A DNA stretch of 45,565 nucleotides, taken from positions 1,598,035 to 1,643,599 of the forward strand of contig NZ_CP051236.1 of the NCBI RefSeq assembly GCF_017794765.1. The letters run 5' to 3'. This DNA is from Nitratireductor sp. Its GTDB lineage: Bacteria; Pseudomonadota; Alphaproteobacteria; Rhizobiales; Rhizobiaceae. Below the pieces are notes generated by a model. The model was not told the origin of the DNA and did not search any database. It was given only the letters and a program-made list of their open reading frames with translations. A program made the position numbers and the translations under genes. Of this stretch, positions 27,103 to 36,048 are shown piece by piece. The stretch's first letter is position 1. Every line of letters starts with the position of its first letter.

Positions 27103-27897
27103 CTAGATCGCGGGCTCAGGGGGAGCGAGCCGGGTGTCCATCGTCTGGAATTTGCCGATGAAATCCACAACGTGGTCGAGCATGCGGCCAAACAGAATTT
27201 CGCCACGTTCCGCAGATGCGTTGCCTGGATCCCCCCATCCGGAGGTCGGCGAGAGTTCTTCCAGCTCAAGATAGAAGTTGACACGACTGGCCCCGAAACG
27301 GGCTTCCATTGGCGAGATCAGTTCCAGCCCTTGCCAGTTTGCCTTTTCCCTGGCTTCGGCGAACGCGTCGCGGGTGGCCTCTGGATGAAGATACTTCAGT
27401 AGCGAAGTGCCAGGTTCGGCGCCGTGGCCGATGCTCTCCGGTTCAAACAGATCGCCGCGCAAATCGGCAAACAGCACCATTGGGTTGATGGAGGCAACCT
27501 GAACCCCGGTGTCGTAACAGACCCGTCGGCTTGCCTGCTCGACCGGGTACTGGTTTGGGCCGTGATTGGTAATGAGAAGGATGTGATCGAAACCGGCTTG
27601 GATAAGGGACTTCATGATCGCTTCCGCCGTCTCGCCCAGCATCTGCGGTGTGATCCCCAAGGTTCCCGGGAAACCTTTCAGACCATCCGAGACGCCATAG
27701 GCAACAGGCGGCAGATAAACAGAGCCGGTCGCTTCAGCGGCACGCTCAGCCAGGGCTGAAGAAACCAGGAAGTCGAGCCCGGTGGCATTCTGAGGTCCGT
27801 TTGCGTCGGTGCTGCCGATCGGCACCAGTGCCACCGCGCCGCGTTCGGCAGCCTCTTTCGCCTCGATCCAGGTCATAAGTGGCAAGAATGACTTCAC
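27103..27897 (-). CDS. Creatininase-family protein (copy 2)
   Basis: A paralogue of the neighbouring gene (264 residues, similar along its whole length: both contain SPMEARFGxSRVN, ADLRGDLF and SGWGD). The metal motif is further altered: PIGSTDANGPQNATGLDF has Asp31 for Glu, Asn33 for His and one extra residue. NHGPNQYP and GHGAEPGTSLL are retained. The start is GTG 27897 with a GGGGG ribosome site. It is the first gene of the minus-strand operon and faces the shared operator region. The two copies may form a hetero-oligomer; creatininases are normally hexamers. Confidence 0.78.
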   Translation of the reverse strand: MKSFLPLMTWIEAKEAAERGAVALVPIGSTDANGPQNATGLDFLVSSALAERAAEATGSVYLPPVAYGVSDGLKGFPGTLGITPQMLGETAEAIMKSLIQAGFDHILLITNHGPNQYPVEQASRRVCYDTGVQVASINPMVLFADLRGDLFEPESIGHGAEPGTSLLKYLHPEATRDAFAEAREKANWQGLELISPMEARFGASRVNFYLELEELSPTSGWGDPGNASAERGEILFGRMLDHVVDFIGKFQTMDTRLAPPEPAI

Positions 27898-27934
27898 AGC
27901 AACCCCCTTTTTCTAAAGTTGCGTATTCATATTA

Positions 27935-27963
27935 TGGAAGTAAAATTCCATCAAGTGGAATTT
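27935..27963 (-). promoter_or_regulatory. IclR-type composite operator of the creatininase/aldolase operon
   Basis: Half-sites TGGAA (27935), TTCCA (27946) and TGGAA (27956) are spaced 6 and 5 bases apart. The inner pair forms a perfect AAATTCCA-N5-TGGAATTT palindrome (27943-27963). On the minus strand a TTGATG/TATGAA promoter with a 17-base spacer overlaps the sites, so binding would block or activate the operon starting at 27897. Confidence 0.6.
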
Positions 27964-27988
27964 ATCAGGCTTTGAATCGATCTTTTCG

Positions 27989-28017
27989 TTGACAGGACCG
28001 CGCCCCAAAGGTAGATT
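27989..28017 (+). promoter_or_regulatory. Sigma-70 promoter of the ABC importer operon
   Basis: A consensus TTGACA (27989-27994), a 17-base spacer and TAGATT (28012-28017) place the transcription start near 28024, at the left edge of the downstream operator. Confidence 0.65.
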
Positions 28018-28021
28018 GCAA

Positions 28022-28050
28022 AAATTCCACGATATGGATCAATAATTCCA
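28022..28050 (+). promoter_or_regulatory. IclR-type composite operator of the ABC importer operon
   Basis: AAATTCCA-N5-TGGAtc followed after six bases by TTCCA repeats the arrangement of the operator at 27935-27963 in mirror image. It covers the predicted transcription start of the importer operon, a position that favours repression. Confidence 0.6.
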
Positions 28051-28070
28051 AAAATAATAAGGGGACGTTG

Positions 28071-29621
28071 ATGATCTTTCTTGTTGGGGCTCGGTTTCGG
28101 ACGGTTTTGATTGCGTCGTGCGGCGTTGTGGGAGTGCTGGCTTCGCCTGCGGTCGCAGAGGAGCGGGCGCGGCTTCGCTTCGTGCAGCAATCACCGGTTC
28201 AAAGCTTAAACCAGAACATCGAATCGACGCGTACGTCTGGGCGGATCGGTGAAGAAATAGTCGAGGCGCCAGTCGGCGTCCGAATGGTCGACGGCAAGTA
28301 TGAGTTCTACCCCAAGCTTGCAGAGTCGTGGTCGCAGGTTGATGCACGCACATGGCGCTTCAAAGTGCGGCCTGGGGTCAAATTCTCCAATGGAGAGCCG
28401 CTGACGGCGGAAGCATTCGCCAAGACGCTCGAGTTCTGGCGTGCCTATCCTGGCGGAAAATCTGCAGCGACTTTCGCCAACATCGACATTAATGTCGTGG
28501 ACGAAATGACGTTCGATGTCGTTACCGAAAAGGAAAACCTTTCCTCTCTTCCCGCTCAGATGACCTATTTTGTTGTTGCGCCGCCACGCTATCACGAGAG
28601 TCTCGGCGAGCCCGCCGAAGCTCAGGTGGCATTTGGGAACGACCCCATCGGCACCGGTCCCTATCTACTTGATGAGTGGCAAAAGGGCGTGGTTATCAAG
28701 CTGAAGGAAAACCCGGAATACTGGGGCGAGAAGCCGACAATCAAGGATATCGAGATCCGCAGTGTCTCTGATCCGGCAACCCGTGTCAGCCTGCTTCAGT
28801 CAGGCGCTGCCGATGTCATTGGCGACATTCCGGTCAGCCTGTATGATCGCATTGCTGCCATGGACGGGAAGAAGATGGTGGGTGCCCGCAGTGACGTGCG
28901 CGTCTTCCTTGCCCTCAATCTAAGCACAGCGCCGACTGACAATGTTCTGGTGCGCAAGGCGATAAGCTACGCCATCGATCGTAAGCTGATCATCGACAGG
29001 CTCCTGCGCGGCCACGCTGAAGAGACCCAGGGCATCTTTGCTCCTGGAGAGCTTGGATACACGGCGGATTTCTCGGCCTATTCCTACGATCCGGAAAAGG
29101 CGCGCGCCCTCTTGAAGGAGGCCGGCTTCGACGGTCCGGTTCCCATTACCCTCAATTATCCGATCGGTACGTTCGATATCGACCAGCAACTGGCGGAAGT
29201 GATCCAGGCGCAGTTGCAGGAAGTCGGCTTCGAGGTGGCCATGAAAGGCGGACCCAATCCGTCGCTGCAGCCGCTATGGCGTAAACCGGGTTCTTCCGAG
29301 GGCATCTATCTCTATCAGATGAGCCCGGTCTACCCAGACTCCAACTTCCTCATGAACACCGCATATTTCGGCTCCGGGTCGGTCTACAGGGCCTTCGGCA
29401 CGGACGAGAAACTCGATGAAATCAGCCATGCGGCGGCTACGGCGAAGGAAGCTGAGGAACGTCAGGCGCTTTATGAGAAGGCGCAGGAGCGGGCCATCAC
29501 CGAACTCGCCATGTGGGTGCCGCTCTACATCCGTGAGCTGGGATACGGTATGGTTGAAGAATTCAACTGGGACCCTCCTGCGTCGAACAGGCTGAACTTC
29601 TCTTCGGTGAAGTTCGACTGA
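28071..29621 (+). CDS. ABC importer substrate-binding protein, peptide/opine/nickel family (SBP_bac_5)
   Basis: A 516-residue secreted binding protein. Residues 1-30 form a signal peptide (cleavage near ASPAVA/EE). The family 5 features are clear: WRFKVRPGVKFSNGEPLTAEAF, DPIGTGPYLL, NPEYWGEKP and RKAISYAIDR. The ATG at 28071 has GGGG six bases upstream. It is the first gene of the plus-strand operon. An intercistronic hairpin follows it. Ligands of this family include peptides, opines, glutathione and sugars; none can be chosen from sequence. Confidence 0.92.
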   Translation: MIFLVGARFRTVLIASCGVVGVLASPAVAEERARLRFVQQSPVQSLNQNIESTRTSGRIGEEIVEAPVGVRMVDGKYEFYPKLAESWSQVDARTWRFKVRPGVKFSNGEPLTAEAFAKTLEFWRAYPGGKSAATFANIDINVVDEMTFDVVTEKENLSSLPAQMTYFVVAPPRYHESLGEPAEAQVAFGNDPIGTGPYLLDEWQKGVVIKLKENPEYWGEKPTIKDIEIRSVSDPATRVSLLQSGAADVIGDIPVSLYDRIAAMDGKKMVGARSDVRVFLALNLSTAPTDNVLVRKAISYAIDRKLIIDRLLRGHAEETQGIFAPGELGYTADFSAYSYDPEKARALLKEAGFDGPVPITLNYPIGTFDIDQQLAEVIQAQLQEVGFEVAMKGGPNPSLQPLWRKPGSSEGIYLYQMSPVYPDSNFLMNTAYFGSGSVYRAFGTDEKLDEISHAAATAKEAEERQALYEKAQERAITELAMWVPLYIRELGYGMVEEFNWDPPASNRLNFSSVKFD

Positions 29622-29629
29622 ACGGCGAA

Positions 29630-29666
29630 CGGTGTCGCGATGCAGTCTCCCGACGTCGCGGCACCG
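29630..29666 (+). other. Intercistronic stem-loop after the binding-protein gene
   Basis: CGGTGTCGCGA pairs with TCGCGGCACCG (11 bp, one G.T pair) around a 15-base loop, starting 9 bases after the stop. No T tract follows. Such hairpins commonly stabilise the mRNA of highly expressed binding-protein genes relative to the downstream transporter genes. Confidence 0.55.
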
Positions 29667-29813
29667 TTAGTTATGCTGATTTCGGTTTGAGCCACTTCAG
29701 GATGGTAAAGTAGTCGTTTTCAGCAGGGGAGTGCGGACGCGGAGCGAAAGCTGCTTCACGCCTTCCTTCATCCCGCCCAAACTGCCCGAAGCCCGCTCGC
29801 GGAGTTGTATCGT

Positions 29814-30833
29814 ATGGCTGAGTCCGTTCCTGTCGCGCCACAAGACGCTGCCTCTCTGCTCAGCGTGCGCGATCTCAGCGTCTGCTTTCACGCAAAAGGT
29901 GAGACTGTTCATGCCGTCAACGGCGTCTCCTTTGACCTGGCAAGAGGCGAGGCGATCGGTATCGTCGGAGAGTCCGGCAGCGGAAAGTCGACCGTCGCAT
30001 TGGCGATCATGCAATTGCTAGCCCCGGCTGCAGAAATCAGCGGAAGCCATGTCACGCTTGAGGGGAGGGATCTTCTGGCCATGAACCCCCGGGCGATGCG
30101 CCAGGTACGGGGCAGGGAAATAGCGCTCGTCTTTCAGGATCCGATGACCGCGCTCAACCCCGTTCTGACTGTCGGCCAGCACATGCAAGAGGCACTTTAT
30201 CTGCATGAAGGATTGAAGGGGCAGGCAGCGTTCATTCGCTCTGTAGAGCTCCTTAATCTGGTTGGGATCGCTGCGCCAGAGAGCCGCCTGTCCGCCTATC
30301 CACACCAGCTTTCAGGGGGAATGCGCCAGCGGGTGATGATCGCGCTGGCAGTTAGCGGAAACCCCAAATTGCTTATAGCAGACGAGCCGACCACTGCGCT
30401 CGACGTCACGATCCAGGCGCAAATTCTCCAGCTTCTTGCCCGTTTGCGGGACGAACTCGACATGTCGATCATTCTTGTCAGCCATGATCTCGGTGTCGTG
30501 GCAAGCCTGTCCGACCGGGTCTTGGTCATGTATGGCGGTACCGTGGTCGAGGACGCGACCGCTGAACAGGTTCTGCTTTATCCCAAACACCCCTATACCT
30601 CGGCGTTGATCGCCGCTCGTCCCGAGATCGATGGAGACCGCGACGTGCCGCTAAGGGCAATTCCCGGAGCTGCGGGGCGCCAGTGCGAGCCGCCATCAAG
30701 CTGCAGCTTTGCGCCACGATGTCCGGAATGCATGGATGTGTGCAGCCAGTCATTGCCGCCGCTTCTGTTCGTCAACGGACACGGGACCGCCTGCTGGAAA
30801 GTTTCGGGCATTGACGGGGAGCGCATCCCGTGA
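29814..30833 (+). CDS. ABC importer ATPase, OppD/DppD type
   Basis: The 339-residue nucleotide-binding protein has Walker [10 protein letters not shown], signature LSGGMRQRV, Walker [13 protein letters not shown] and the switch histidine in SHDLGVV. The C-terminal oligopeptide-transporter extension carries the four-cysteine pattern [17 protein letters not shown] 29814 is preferred, with GGAG nine bases upstream. Its stop overlaps the next start (GTGA). Confidence 0.93.
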   Translation: MAESVPVAPQDAASLLSVRDLSVCFHAKGETVHAVNGVSFDLARGEAIGIVGESGSGKSTVALAIMQLLAPAAEISGSHVTLEGRDLLAMNPRAMRQVRGREIALVFQDPMTALNPVLTVGQHMQEALYLHEGLKGQAAFIRSVELLNLVGIAAPESRLSAYPHQLSGGMRQRVMIALAVSGNPKLLIADEPTTALDVTIQAQILQLLARLRDELDMSIILVSHDLGVVASLSDRVLVMYGGTVVEDATAEQVLLYPKHPYTSALIAARPEIDGDRDVPLRAIPGAAGRQCEPPSSCSFAPRCPECMDVCSQSLPPLLFVNGHGTACWKVSGIDGERIP

Positions 30834-31876
30834 CGGCTTCCAAGACCGCTGACAATTCGTTGCTTCAGGTCGACAATCTGAAGGTTCATTTCGGACAGGG
30901 ACGACGGCTGTTTTCGCGCAGCCGCTGGTCGGTGCGGGCTGTCGATGGAGTCAGCTTTCAAATTCGCGAGGGCGAAACACTCGGCCTGGTCGGTGAATCG
31001 GGTTGCGGCAAGAGCACGGTTGGTCGTGCCGTGGCGCAGCTGCTGACGCCCACTTCGGGTATGATCTCGTTCGACGGCGAAGATGTAACTGGTATGGATT
31101 CGGCCCGCGAGCGTCGCTTCCGGCGTGACCTTCAGATCGTTTTCCAGGATCCTTACTCCAGCCTCGACCCCCGCATGCGGATCGGTGCGGCGATCCGCGA
31201 GCCCCTCATCATTCATGGCATTGCCCGGGGCCGCGAAGCCGATGCACGCGTGACCGAACTGCTCGATGCCGTCGGTTTGCCGGTATCGGCGGTTGAACGC
31301 TATCCGCACGAGTTCTCCGGTGGGCAACGCCAGCGCATCGCCATTGCCCGGGCACTAGCGCTTGAGCCCCGGCTGATCGTTTGCGACGAGCCCATCTCGG
31401 CGCTGGACGTATCCGTGCAGGCGCAAATCGTGAACCTGTTGGGCGAGTTGCAGAAGCGCCGACGGCTGACCTTTCTGTTCATCGCCCACGATCTGGCGGT
31501 TGTGCGCCACATTTCGCATCGCATCGCGGTCATGTATCTCGGCCGGATCGTGGAGACAGGCGATAGCGAAACGCTCTGCCGCGAGCCGTTGCATCCTTAC
31601 ACCAAGGCGCTTTTCGGGGCTGTGCCCCGAACCGACCCACGTGCGGCGCGTTCCGGTGACTGGTCGGTTATCGAGGGCGAGATCCCGAGTCCGCTCAATC
31701 CACCGAATGGCTGTCATTTTCATACCAGATGCCCTTTTGCCAGGGAGGTCTGCCGCCACAGCGACCCGCCACTCGAGGCACTGTCCAAAGACCGCGGGGT
31801 CGCCTGCCATTTCTGGCGGGAGATCCGGGCAAATACTGGTGCCGACCCGATCAAGACGAAAAAGGCTGCTACATGA
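30830..31876 (+). CDS. ABC importer ATPase, OppF/DppF type
   Basis: The second ATPase (348 residues) has Walker [10 protein letters not shown], signature [15 protein letters not shown], Walker [13 protein letters not shown] and a C-terminal [14 protein letters not shown] cluster. The pairing with the preceding OppD-type gene is the usual heterodimer of peptide importers. GTG start within the upstream stop; its own stop overlaps the M20 gene (ATGA). Confidence 0.93.
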   Translation: MTASKTADNSLLQVDNLKVHFGQGRRLFSRSRWSVRAVDGVSFQIREGETLGLVGESGCGKSTVGRAVAQLLTPTSGMISFDGEDVTGMDSARERRFRRDLQIVFQDPYSSLDPRMRIGAAIREPLIIHGIARGREADARVTELLDAVGLPVSAVERYPHEFSGGQRQRIAIARALALEPRLIVCDEPISALDVSVQAQIVNLLGELQKRRRLTFLFIAHDLAVVRHISHRIAVMYLGRIVETGDSETLCREPLHPYTKALFGAVPRTDPRAARSGDWSVIEGEIPSPLNPPNGCHFHTRCPFAREVCRHSDPPLEALSKDRGVACHFWREIRANTGADPIKTKKAAT

Positions 31877-33270
31877 CTGACTGGACCGTTGACGAGGCCA
31901 TTGCGCTGACGCGCAAGGAAGAAAAGGACAACATTGCCCGCCTTCGCGAGTTTGTGCGCATCGAGTCTGTGTCGATGACACCTGCCAGGGCCGATGACGT
32001 GATGCGGGCTTCCGAATGGCTGGCGCACGAACTCCGACGTATTGGCTTTGAGCATGTGCGCATCCACGAGACCGAAGGGCATCCAATCGTCACGGCAGAC
32101 TGGCTGAATGCCGGGTCTGATGTTCCAACAGTGCTCATCTACGGTCATGTCGACGTGCAGCCGGTCGAGCCGGTCTCTGAATGGACCGTGCCGCCTTTCG
32201 ACATCACTGAGCGTGACGACCGCCTCTATGGGCGGGGCTCCACCGACGACAAAGGGCAGCTGCTGATGCATCTCGTCGCGCTCGATGCTTTGATGCGCAA
32301 CGGTGGCGGCAGACTACCCTGCAACTTCAAGCTGGTTGTCGACGCCGAGGAGGAGATTGGCTCGCCCAGCCTGCTTGGCTGGATGAAATCAAATCCTGAA
32401 TTGGTCACGGCTGATTTTGCGGTTGTGAGCGATTCGCCGATGTACGACTACAACATGCCGTCGATTGCCTGTTCACTGCGCGGCATTGCCAATCTCGAAG
32501 TGGAGCTGCGCAGCGCCGATGGCGATGTGCATGCGGGCCAGTTCGGCGGAGCGATCGCCAATGCGGCCCGTTCGCTGTCCCGCATTCTGGCGGCGTTGCA
32601 CGATGCCGACGGTTGTGTGACCGTGCCGGGCTTTTATGATGGCGTACCGTCGATCGCCCGGGAAGAACGCGAGCGTTTTGCGTGTCTACCCTTCGACGAG
32701 AACGCCTGGATGGCAAGCGTGGGCGCTCTCGGCGCAGAGGGTGAAGCCGGGTTCTCTACGCTGGAGCGTACCTGGGTGCGTCCGACGCTGGAGATCAACG
32801 GTCTGTTCTCAGGACACATTGCCGAAGGCACAAAGGCCATCGTGCCGGCTGTGGCAACAGCAAAGCTTTCCTGCCGGCTGGTCGCGGGTCAGGATCCCGA
32901 GGCCCTTCAGAACAAGGTCGCCGAACACATCGCCGCGCTGGCGCCAGCCAATGTGCGTTGTATGGTCAAGCGACTGAGCGTCGTGCCGCCAGCGGCAATC
33001 GATCACCGGTCGGCGGCGGTGCAGCTCGCCGCCTCGAGCCTGGCGCAAGCCTTTGCCACCGAGGTGTTCCTTGTGCGAGACGGCGGTGCCATTCCGGCCG
33101 TCGCCCATCTCAAGGATCATTTTTCGATGGATACGCTGCTGATGGGGTTTGGATGCCCGGATGAAAACAAGCATGGCCCGGACGAATGGCTCGCTATGCT
33201 GCACTTCAGGAAAGGCATCGAAGCCCTTATCGCTTACTGGCCAGCTCTAGCACGGACCGGTGCTCAATAA
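31873..33270 (+). CDS. M20-family metallopeptidase/amidohydrolase
   Basis: This 465-residue cytosolic enzyme is of the dinuclear zinc M20 family (carnosinase/PepV/ArgE group). The metal and catalytic residues are visible: His92 and Asp94 (YGHVDVQP), bridging Asp125 (GSTDDKG), the Glu pair near 160 (DAEEEIGSP), Asp187 (VVSDSPM) and a C-terminal His in NKHGPDEW. The lid domain contains DGDVHAGQFGG. It is translationally coupled to the ATPase gene, so it should hydrolyse an amide or peptide bond in the imported compound. Confidence 0.9.
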   Translation: MTDWTVDEAIALTRKEEKDNIARLREFVRIESVSMTPARADDVMRASEWLAHELRRIGFEHVRIHETEGHPIVTADWLNAGSDVPTVLIYGHVDVQPVEPVSEWTVPPFDITERDDRLYGRGSTDDKGQLLMHLVALDALMRNGGGRLPCNFKLVVDAEEEIGSPSLLGWMKSNPELVTADFAVVSDSPMYDYNMPSIACSLRGIANLEVELRSADGDVHAGQFGGAIANAARSLSRILAALHDADGCVTVPGFYDGVPSIAREERERFACLPFDENAWMASVGALGAEGEAGFSTLERTWVRPTLEINGLFSGHIAEGTKAIVPAVATAKLSCRLVAGQDPEALQNKVAEHIAALAPANVRCMVKRLSVVPPAAIDHRSAAVQLAASSLAQAFATEVFLVRDGGAIPAVAHLKDHFSMDTLLMGFGCPDENKHGPDEWLAMLHFRKGIEALIAYWPALARTGAQ

Positions 33271-33305
33271 GCTTCTGCAAACTCACAAGAGACCACGGGA
33301 CAACC

Positions 33306-33752
33306 ATGAACAACGTGATGAACATCGATCTCGAAACCGCCAATGCACTGATTGCCGCGGGCGTCAGCCGTGCCAGTGAAATCGGCGTTCCGATGGCGAT
33401 TTCGGTCGTCGATACCGCAGGCCATGTTGTGGCGCTGCATCGCATGGACAACGCGAACTGGCATACGATTGGACTTTCCCAGGGAAAGGCGATGGCGGCG
33501 GCCGCGATGCGCCTGCCCAGCGCCGACCTCGGCGCGCGGTGGAAGGATTTTCCCGCTCTTACCACAGCCGCGACAGTGCTTAACGGCGGACACTTTGTTC
33601 CCCTGCCAGGCGGCTTTCCGCTCAGAGTGAACGGTCAGGTGGTGGGCGCTGTCGGCGCCAGCGGCGGCACTGGCGCGCAAGACGCCGATGTCTGCCTGCA
33701 CGGTATTTCCGGCACCGGTCGGTTCGATGCCGAAACGCCGCCAGCGGCATAG
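33306..33752 (+). CDS. GlcG/HbpS-family protein (DUF336)
   Basis: The 148-residue protein belongs to the GlcG/HbpS/PduO-C fold (IDLETANALIAAGVSRASEIGVPMAISVVDTAGHVVALHRMDNA, and later GGFPLRVNGQVVGAVGASGG). Members bind haem or cobalamin or accompany glycolate, diol and aromatic catabolic genes; the biochemical role is mostly unknown. It sits 35 bases after the M20 gene and 24 before the permease genes, inside the transporter operon, which suggests a part in the same pathway. Confidence 0.85.
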   Translation: MNNVMNIDLETANALIAAGVSRASEIGVPMAISVVDTAGHVVALHRMDNANWHTIGLSQGKAMAAAAMRLPSADLGARWKDFPALTTAATVLNGGHFVPLPGGFPLRVNGQVVGAVGASGGTGAQDADVCLHGISGTGRFDAETPPAA

Positions 33753-33779
33753 GCGGCAAGTCGAATTGCGGAGGATATG

Positions 33780-34700
33780 ATGGCACGCTTTCTCGCCCGA
33801 CGGCTTATCCTGGCGTTCGTCGTCGTGTTTGCGGTCGCCTCACTCACCTTTTTCGCCCTCAATCTGAGCGGCGATCCGATATCAAACGCGCTTTCCGATG
33901 CGGGAGCGAGCGAGGAGCAGATTGCCGCCGTTCGCCATCAGATGGGTTATGACCGGCCGATCATCGTGCGCTACGCGGACTTCATTTTCAGTGCCGGGCG
34001 CGGCGATTTCGGCCGCTCAATCTTTTATGGCGAGGAGACACTGCCTCTGGTGGTAGCGCGGTTTCCCTATACGATGATCCTCGCGGGGGTGGCCATGCTC
34101 ATCACCGTGCTGGTGGCGATCCCGCTTGGCATCTTGGCGGCCACTTTCCCCGACAGTCTGCTCGATCGGACCATCGTGACGCTTGCAGCGCTGGGTCAGT
34201 CCGTTCCGATTTTTGTCGTAGGCCCTATCCTGATCCTGATTTTTTCGGTGCATTTGGCGATTCTACCGGTATCGGGTGCCGAGAGTTTATGGAGTGTGGT
34301 GCTGCCGGCAGTAACGCTGTCTTTCTATCCGATGGCCCGTATCACCCGGCTCCTGCGAGCGAGCATGCTTGAGGTCACAGGTTCTGAGTATGTGCTGACA
34401 GCCCGTGCGCGCGGATTTTCCGAGTTTCGTGTTGTTCTGCGCTACATTTCCAACAACGCGCTCCTGCCTGTGCTCACCGTGCTCGGCCTGCAACTGGGAA
34501 ACCTGCTTGGCGGGGCTGTGATCGTGGAGACGGTGTTCGCCTGGCCGGGCATTGGCAGTCTCACGCGCGACGCGTTGATCAACAGCGACTTTCCCTTGGC
34601 GCAGGCAGCAGTGATCGTGATCGCCATCGCGGTTGTGGTCGTGAATTTTCTGACCGACGTCGTCTATGCGCTGGTCGATCCACGAATTCGGTTGAGCTAA
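33780..34700 (+). CDS. ABC importer permease, OppB/DppB type
   Basis: A roughly 306-residue inner-membrane permease with about six helices. The N-terminal RFLARRLILAFVVVFAVASLTFFAL and the GDFGRSIFYGEE loop are typical of DppB. The cytoplasmic coupling loop (EAA-like) lies in EYVLTARARGFSEFRVVLRYI. Two ATGs open the frame at 33777 and 33780; the second is better spaced (5 bases) from GGAGG. Confidence 0.92.
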   Translation: MARFLARRLILAFVVVFAVASLTFFALNLSGDPISNALSDAGASEEQIAAVRHQMGYDRPIIVRYADFIFSAGRGDFGRSIFYGEETLPLVVARFPYTMILAGVAMLITVLVAIPLGILAATFPDSLLDRTIVTLAALGQSVPIFVVGPILILIFSVHLAILPVSGAESLWSVVLPAVTLSFYPMARITRLLRASMLEVTGSEYVLTARARGFSEFRVVLRYISNNALLPVLTVLGLQLGNLLGGAVIVETVFAWPGIGSLTRDALINSDFPLAQAAVIVIAIAVVVVNFLTDVVYALVDPRIRLS

Positions 34701-34702
34701 CC

Positions 34703-35581
34703 ATGTCAGTAATTACGGACGCACAAACCTCTCCGCCTCGACGTCGCAGAAGGCGACTTGCGCGACGGCGCATCGGTGTCGTTGTGGCGCTTGCCGTGCT
34801 GCTGATCCTCTTCGCCCTGGCGCTCAGCGCACCACTGTGGGCCGTCGATCCGGCGAAGCAGTCTCTGCTCGACGCGGAACTGCCGCCTTATCCGCTCAAC
34901 GGCTCTGTTCCCGGGCATCCTCTGGGCACCGATGAACTTGGCCGTGATCAGCTTTCCCGCATTCTGTTCGGCTTGCGAACGTCAATCACCATCTCAGCCC
35001 TTGCCATGATGCTGGCGATGAGTATTGGCACGGCGATTGGTATCATCGCCGGGTTCTTCCGGGGCCTTGTAGAGGAAGTTCTGATGCGTATCGTTGATGT
35101 GCAGATGTCCTTTCCAGCCATCCTTCTGGTGGTCACATTCGTCACTGCGGTGGGCCCCAGCTTCCAGTCGATTGTCATCGTGCTGGCGCTGTCGGTGTGG
35201 GTGGTGTTCGCGCGTGTGGCGCGTGCCCAGGTTCTGGCATTGCGCGATTCTGATCTTATCCTGGCCATGCGGGCGCTTGGAGCTTCGACGCCGCGTATCC
35301 TGTTCTTGCATATAGTGCCGAACATCGCCGGCCCGCTGATTGTCATTGCCACACTTGAAATGGCCACCCTGATCGTTGCCGAGTCGGCACTCGGTTATCT
35401 GGGGCTTGGCGTTCCGCCGCCGACACCCAGTCTGGGTGCCATGATCGCTTCAGGGCAATTCGGCCTGATCACTGGCGTCTGGTGGCTTGTGGTCGGTCCA
35501 GGGCTTGCCATGACAGCATTCATTATGTGCATCAATGTTCTGGGTGACCGGCTCCGCGACCGGCTTGACCCCCGTAGTTAG
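34703..35581 (+). CDS. ABC importer permease, OppC/DppC type
   Basis: The partner permease (292 residues) has an Arg-rich cytoplasmic N-terminus (PPRRRRRRLARRR), the DppC signature HPLGTDELGRDQLSRILFG, and the coupling loop SDLILAMRALGASTPRILFLHI. It begins two bases after the OppB stop and ends the operon. Together with 28071-34700 it completes a five-subunit importer. Confidence 0.92.
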   Translation: MSVITDAQTSPPRRRRRRLARRRIGVVVALAVLLILFALALSAPLWAVDPAKQSLLDAELPPYPLNGSVPGHPLGTDELGRDQLSRILFGLRTSITISALAMMLAMSIGTAIGIIAGFFRGLVEEVLMRIVDVQMSFPAILLVVTFVTAVGPSFQSIVIVLALSVWVVFARVARAQVLALRDSDLILAMRALGASTPRILFLHIVPNIAGPLIVIATLEMATLIVAESALGYLGLGVPPPTPSLGAMIASGQFGLITGVWWLVVGPGLAMTAFIMCINVLGDRLRDRLDPRS

Positions 35582-35749
35582 CAGAGAGGTCGACCTGACC
35601 TTAGGTGCTTGATCTTGATATTGGTGGCGTCGTCTTTGAATCCGGGCAGGCATCCTGGGCGGGCACTGCATCGCTGGCTCTCACTGATGAAGGGCAGCCG
35701 ACACGGAGCATGTCAAAGTCCTGCGTGATCTGCTCCATCATTTCGACAC

Positions 35750-35868
35750 TCACTGGATACGCGCGCGCAGCCGGTCGGTGATGAATTCCATGGCGAGCAC
35801 GATCGCGAAGATCACGAGAATGGAGGGGCGTAATCCCGGAAAGACGTCCAGGTACCATATGCGTGCTT
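35750..35868 (-). pseudogene. C-terminal fragment of an ABC permease (possibly PhnE-like)
   Basis: Only the last ~35 codons of a permease are readable (YLDVFPGL and VLAMEFITDRLRARIQ). It lies directly after the ATPase fragment on the same strand, so the two represent a former ABC operon reduced by deletions. The substrate family is a guess from the C-terminal pattern. Confidence 0.5.
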
Positions 35869-36048
35869 TCAGCCATCGAATGCGTCTTTCAGATCGCTTT
35901 GCGAAACCTTGTCGCTCGCCTTGTCGAAGAGGATGCGTCCATTCTTCAAAGCCACGACCCGGCTCGCATATGTCAGCGCATGCTCCATGTCGTGTGAGGT
36001 GGAAAGCAGCATTACGCCGTGTTTGGCGCACAGTCGGGCAGACAGGTT
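35869..36048 (-). pseudogene. C-terminal fragment of an ABC ATPase
   Basis: The frame contains LLSTSHDMEHALTYASRVVAL and KNGRILFDKAS, the H-loop and C-terminal part of an importer ATPase. Walker A, signature and Walker B are missing. Its upstream side is joined directly to the LysR gene at about 36050, marking a deletion. Confidence 0.7.
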
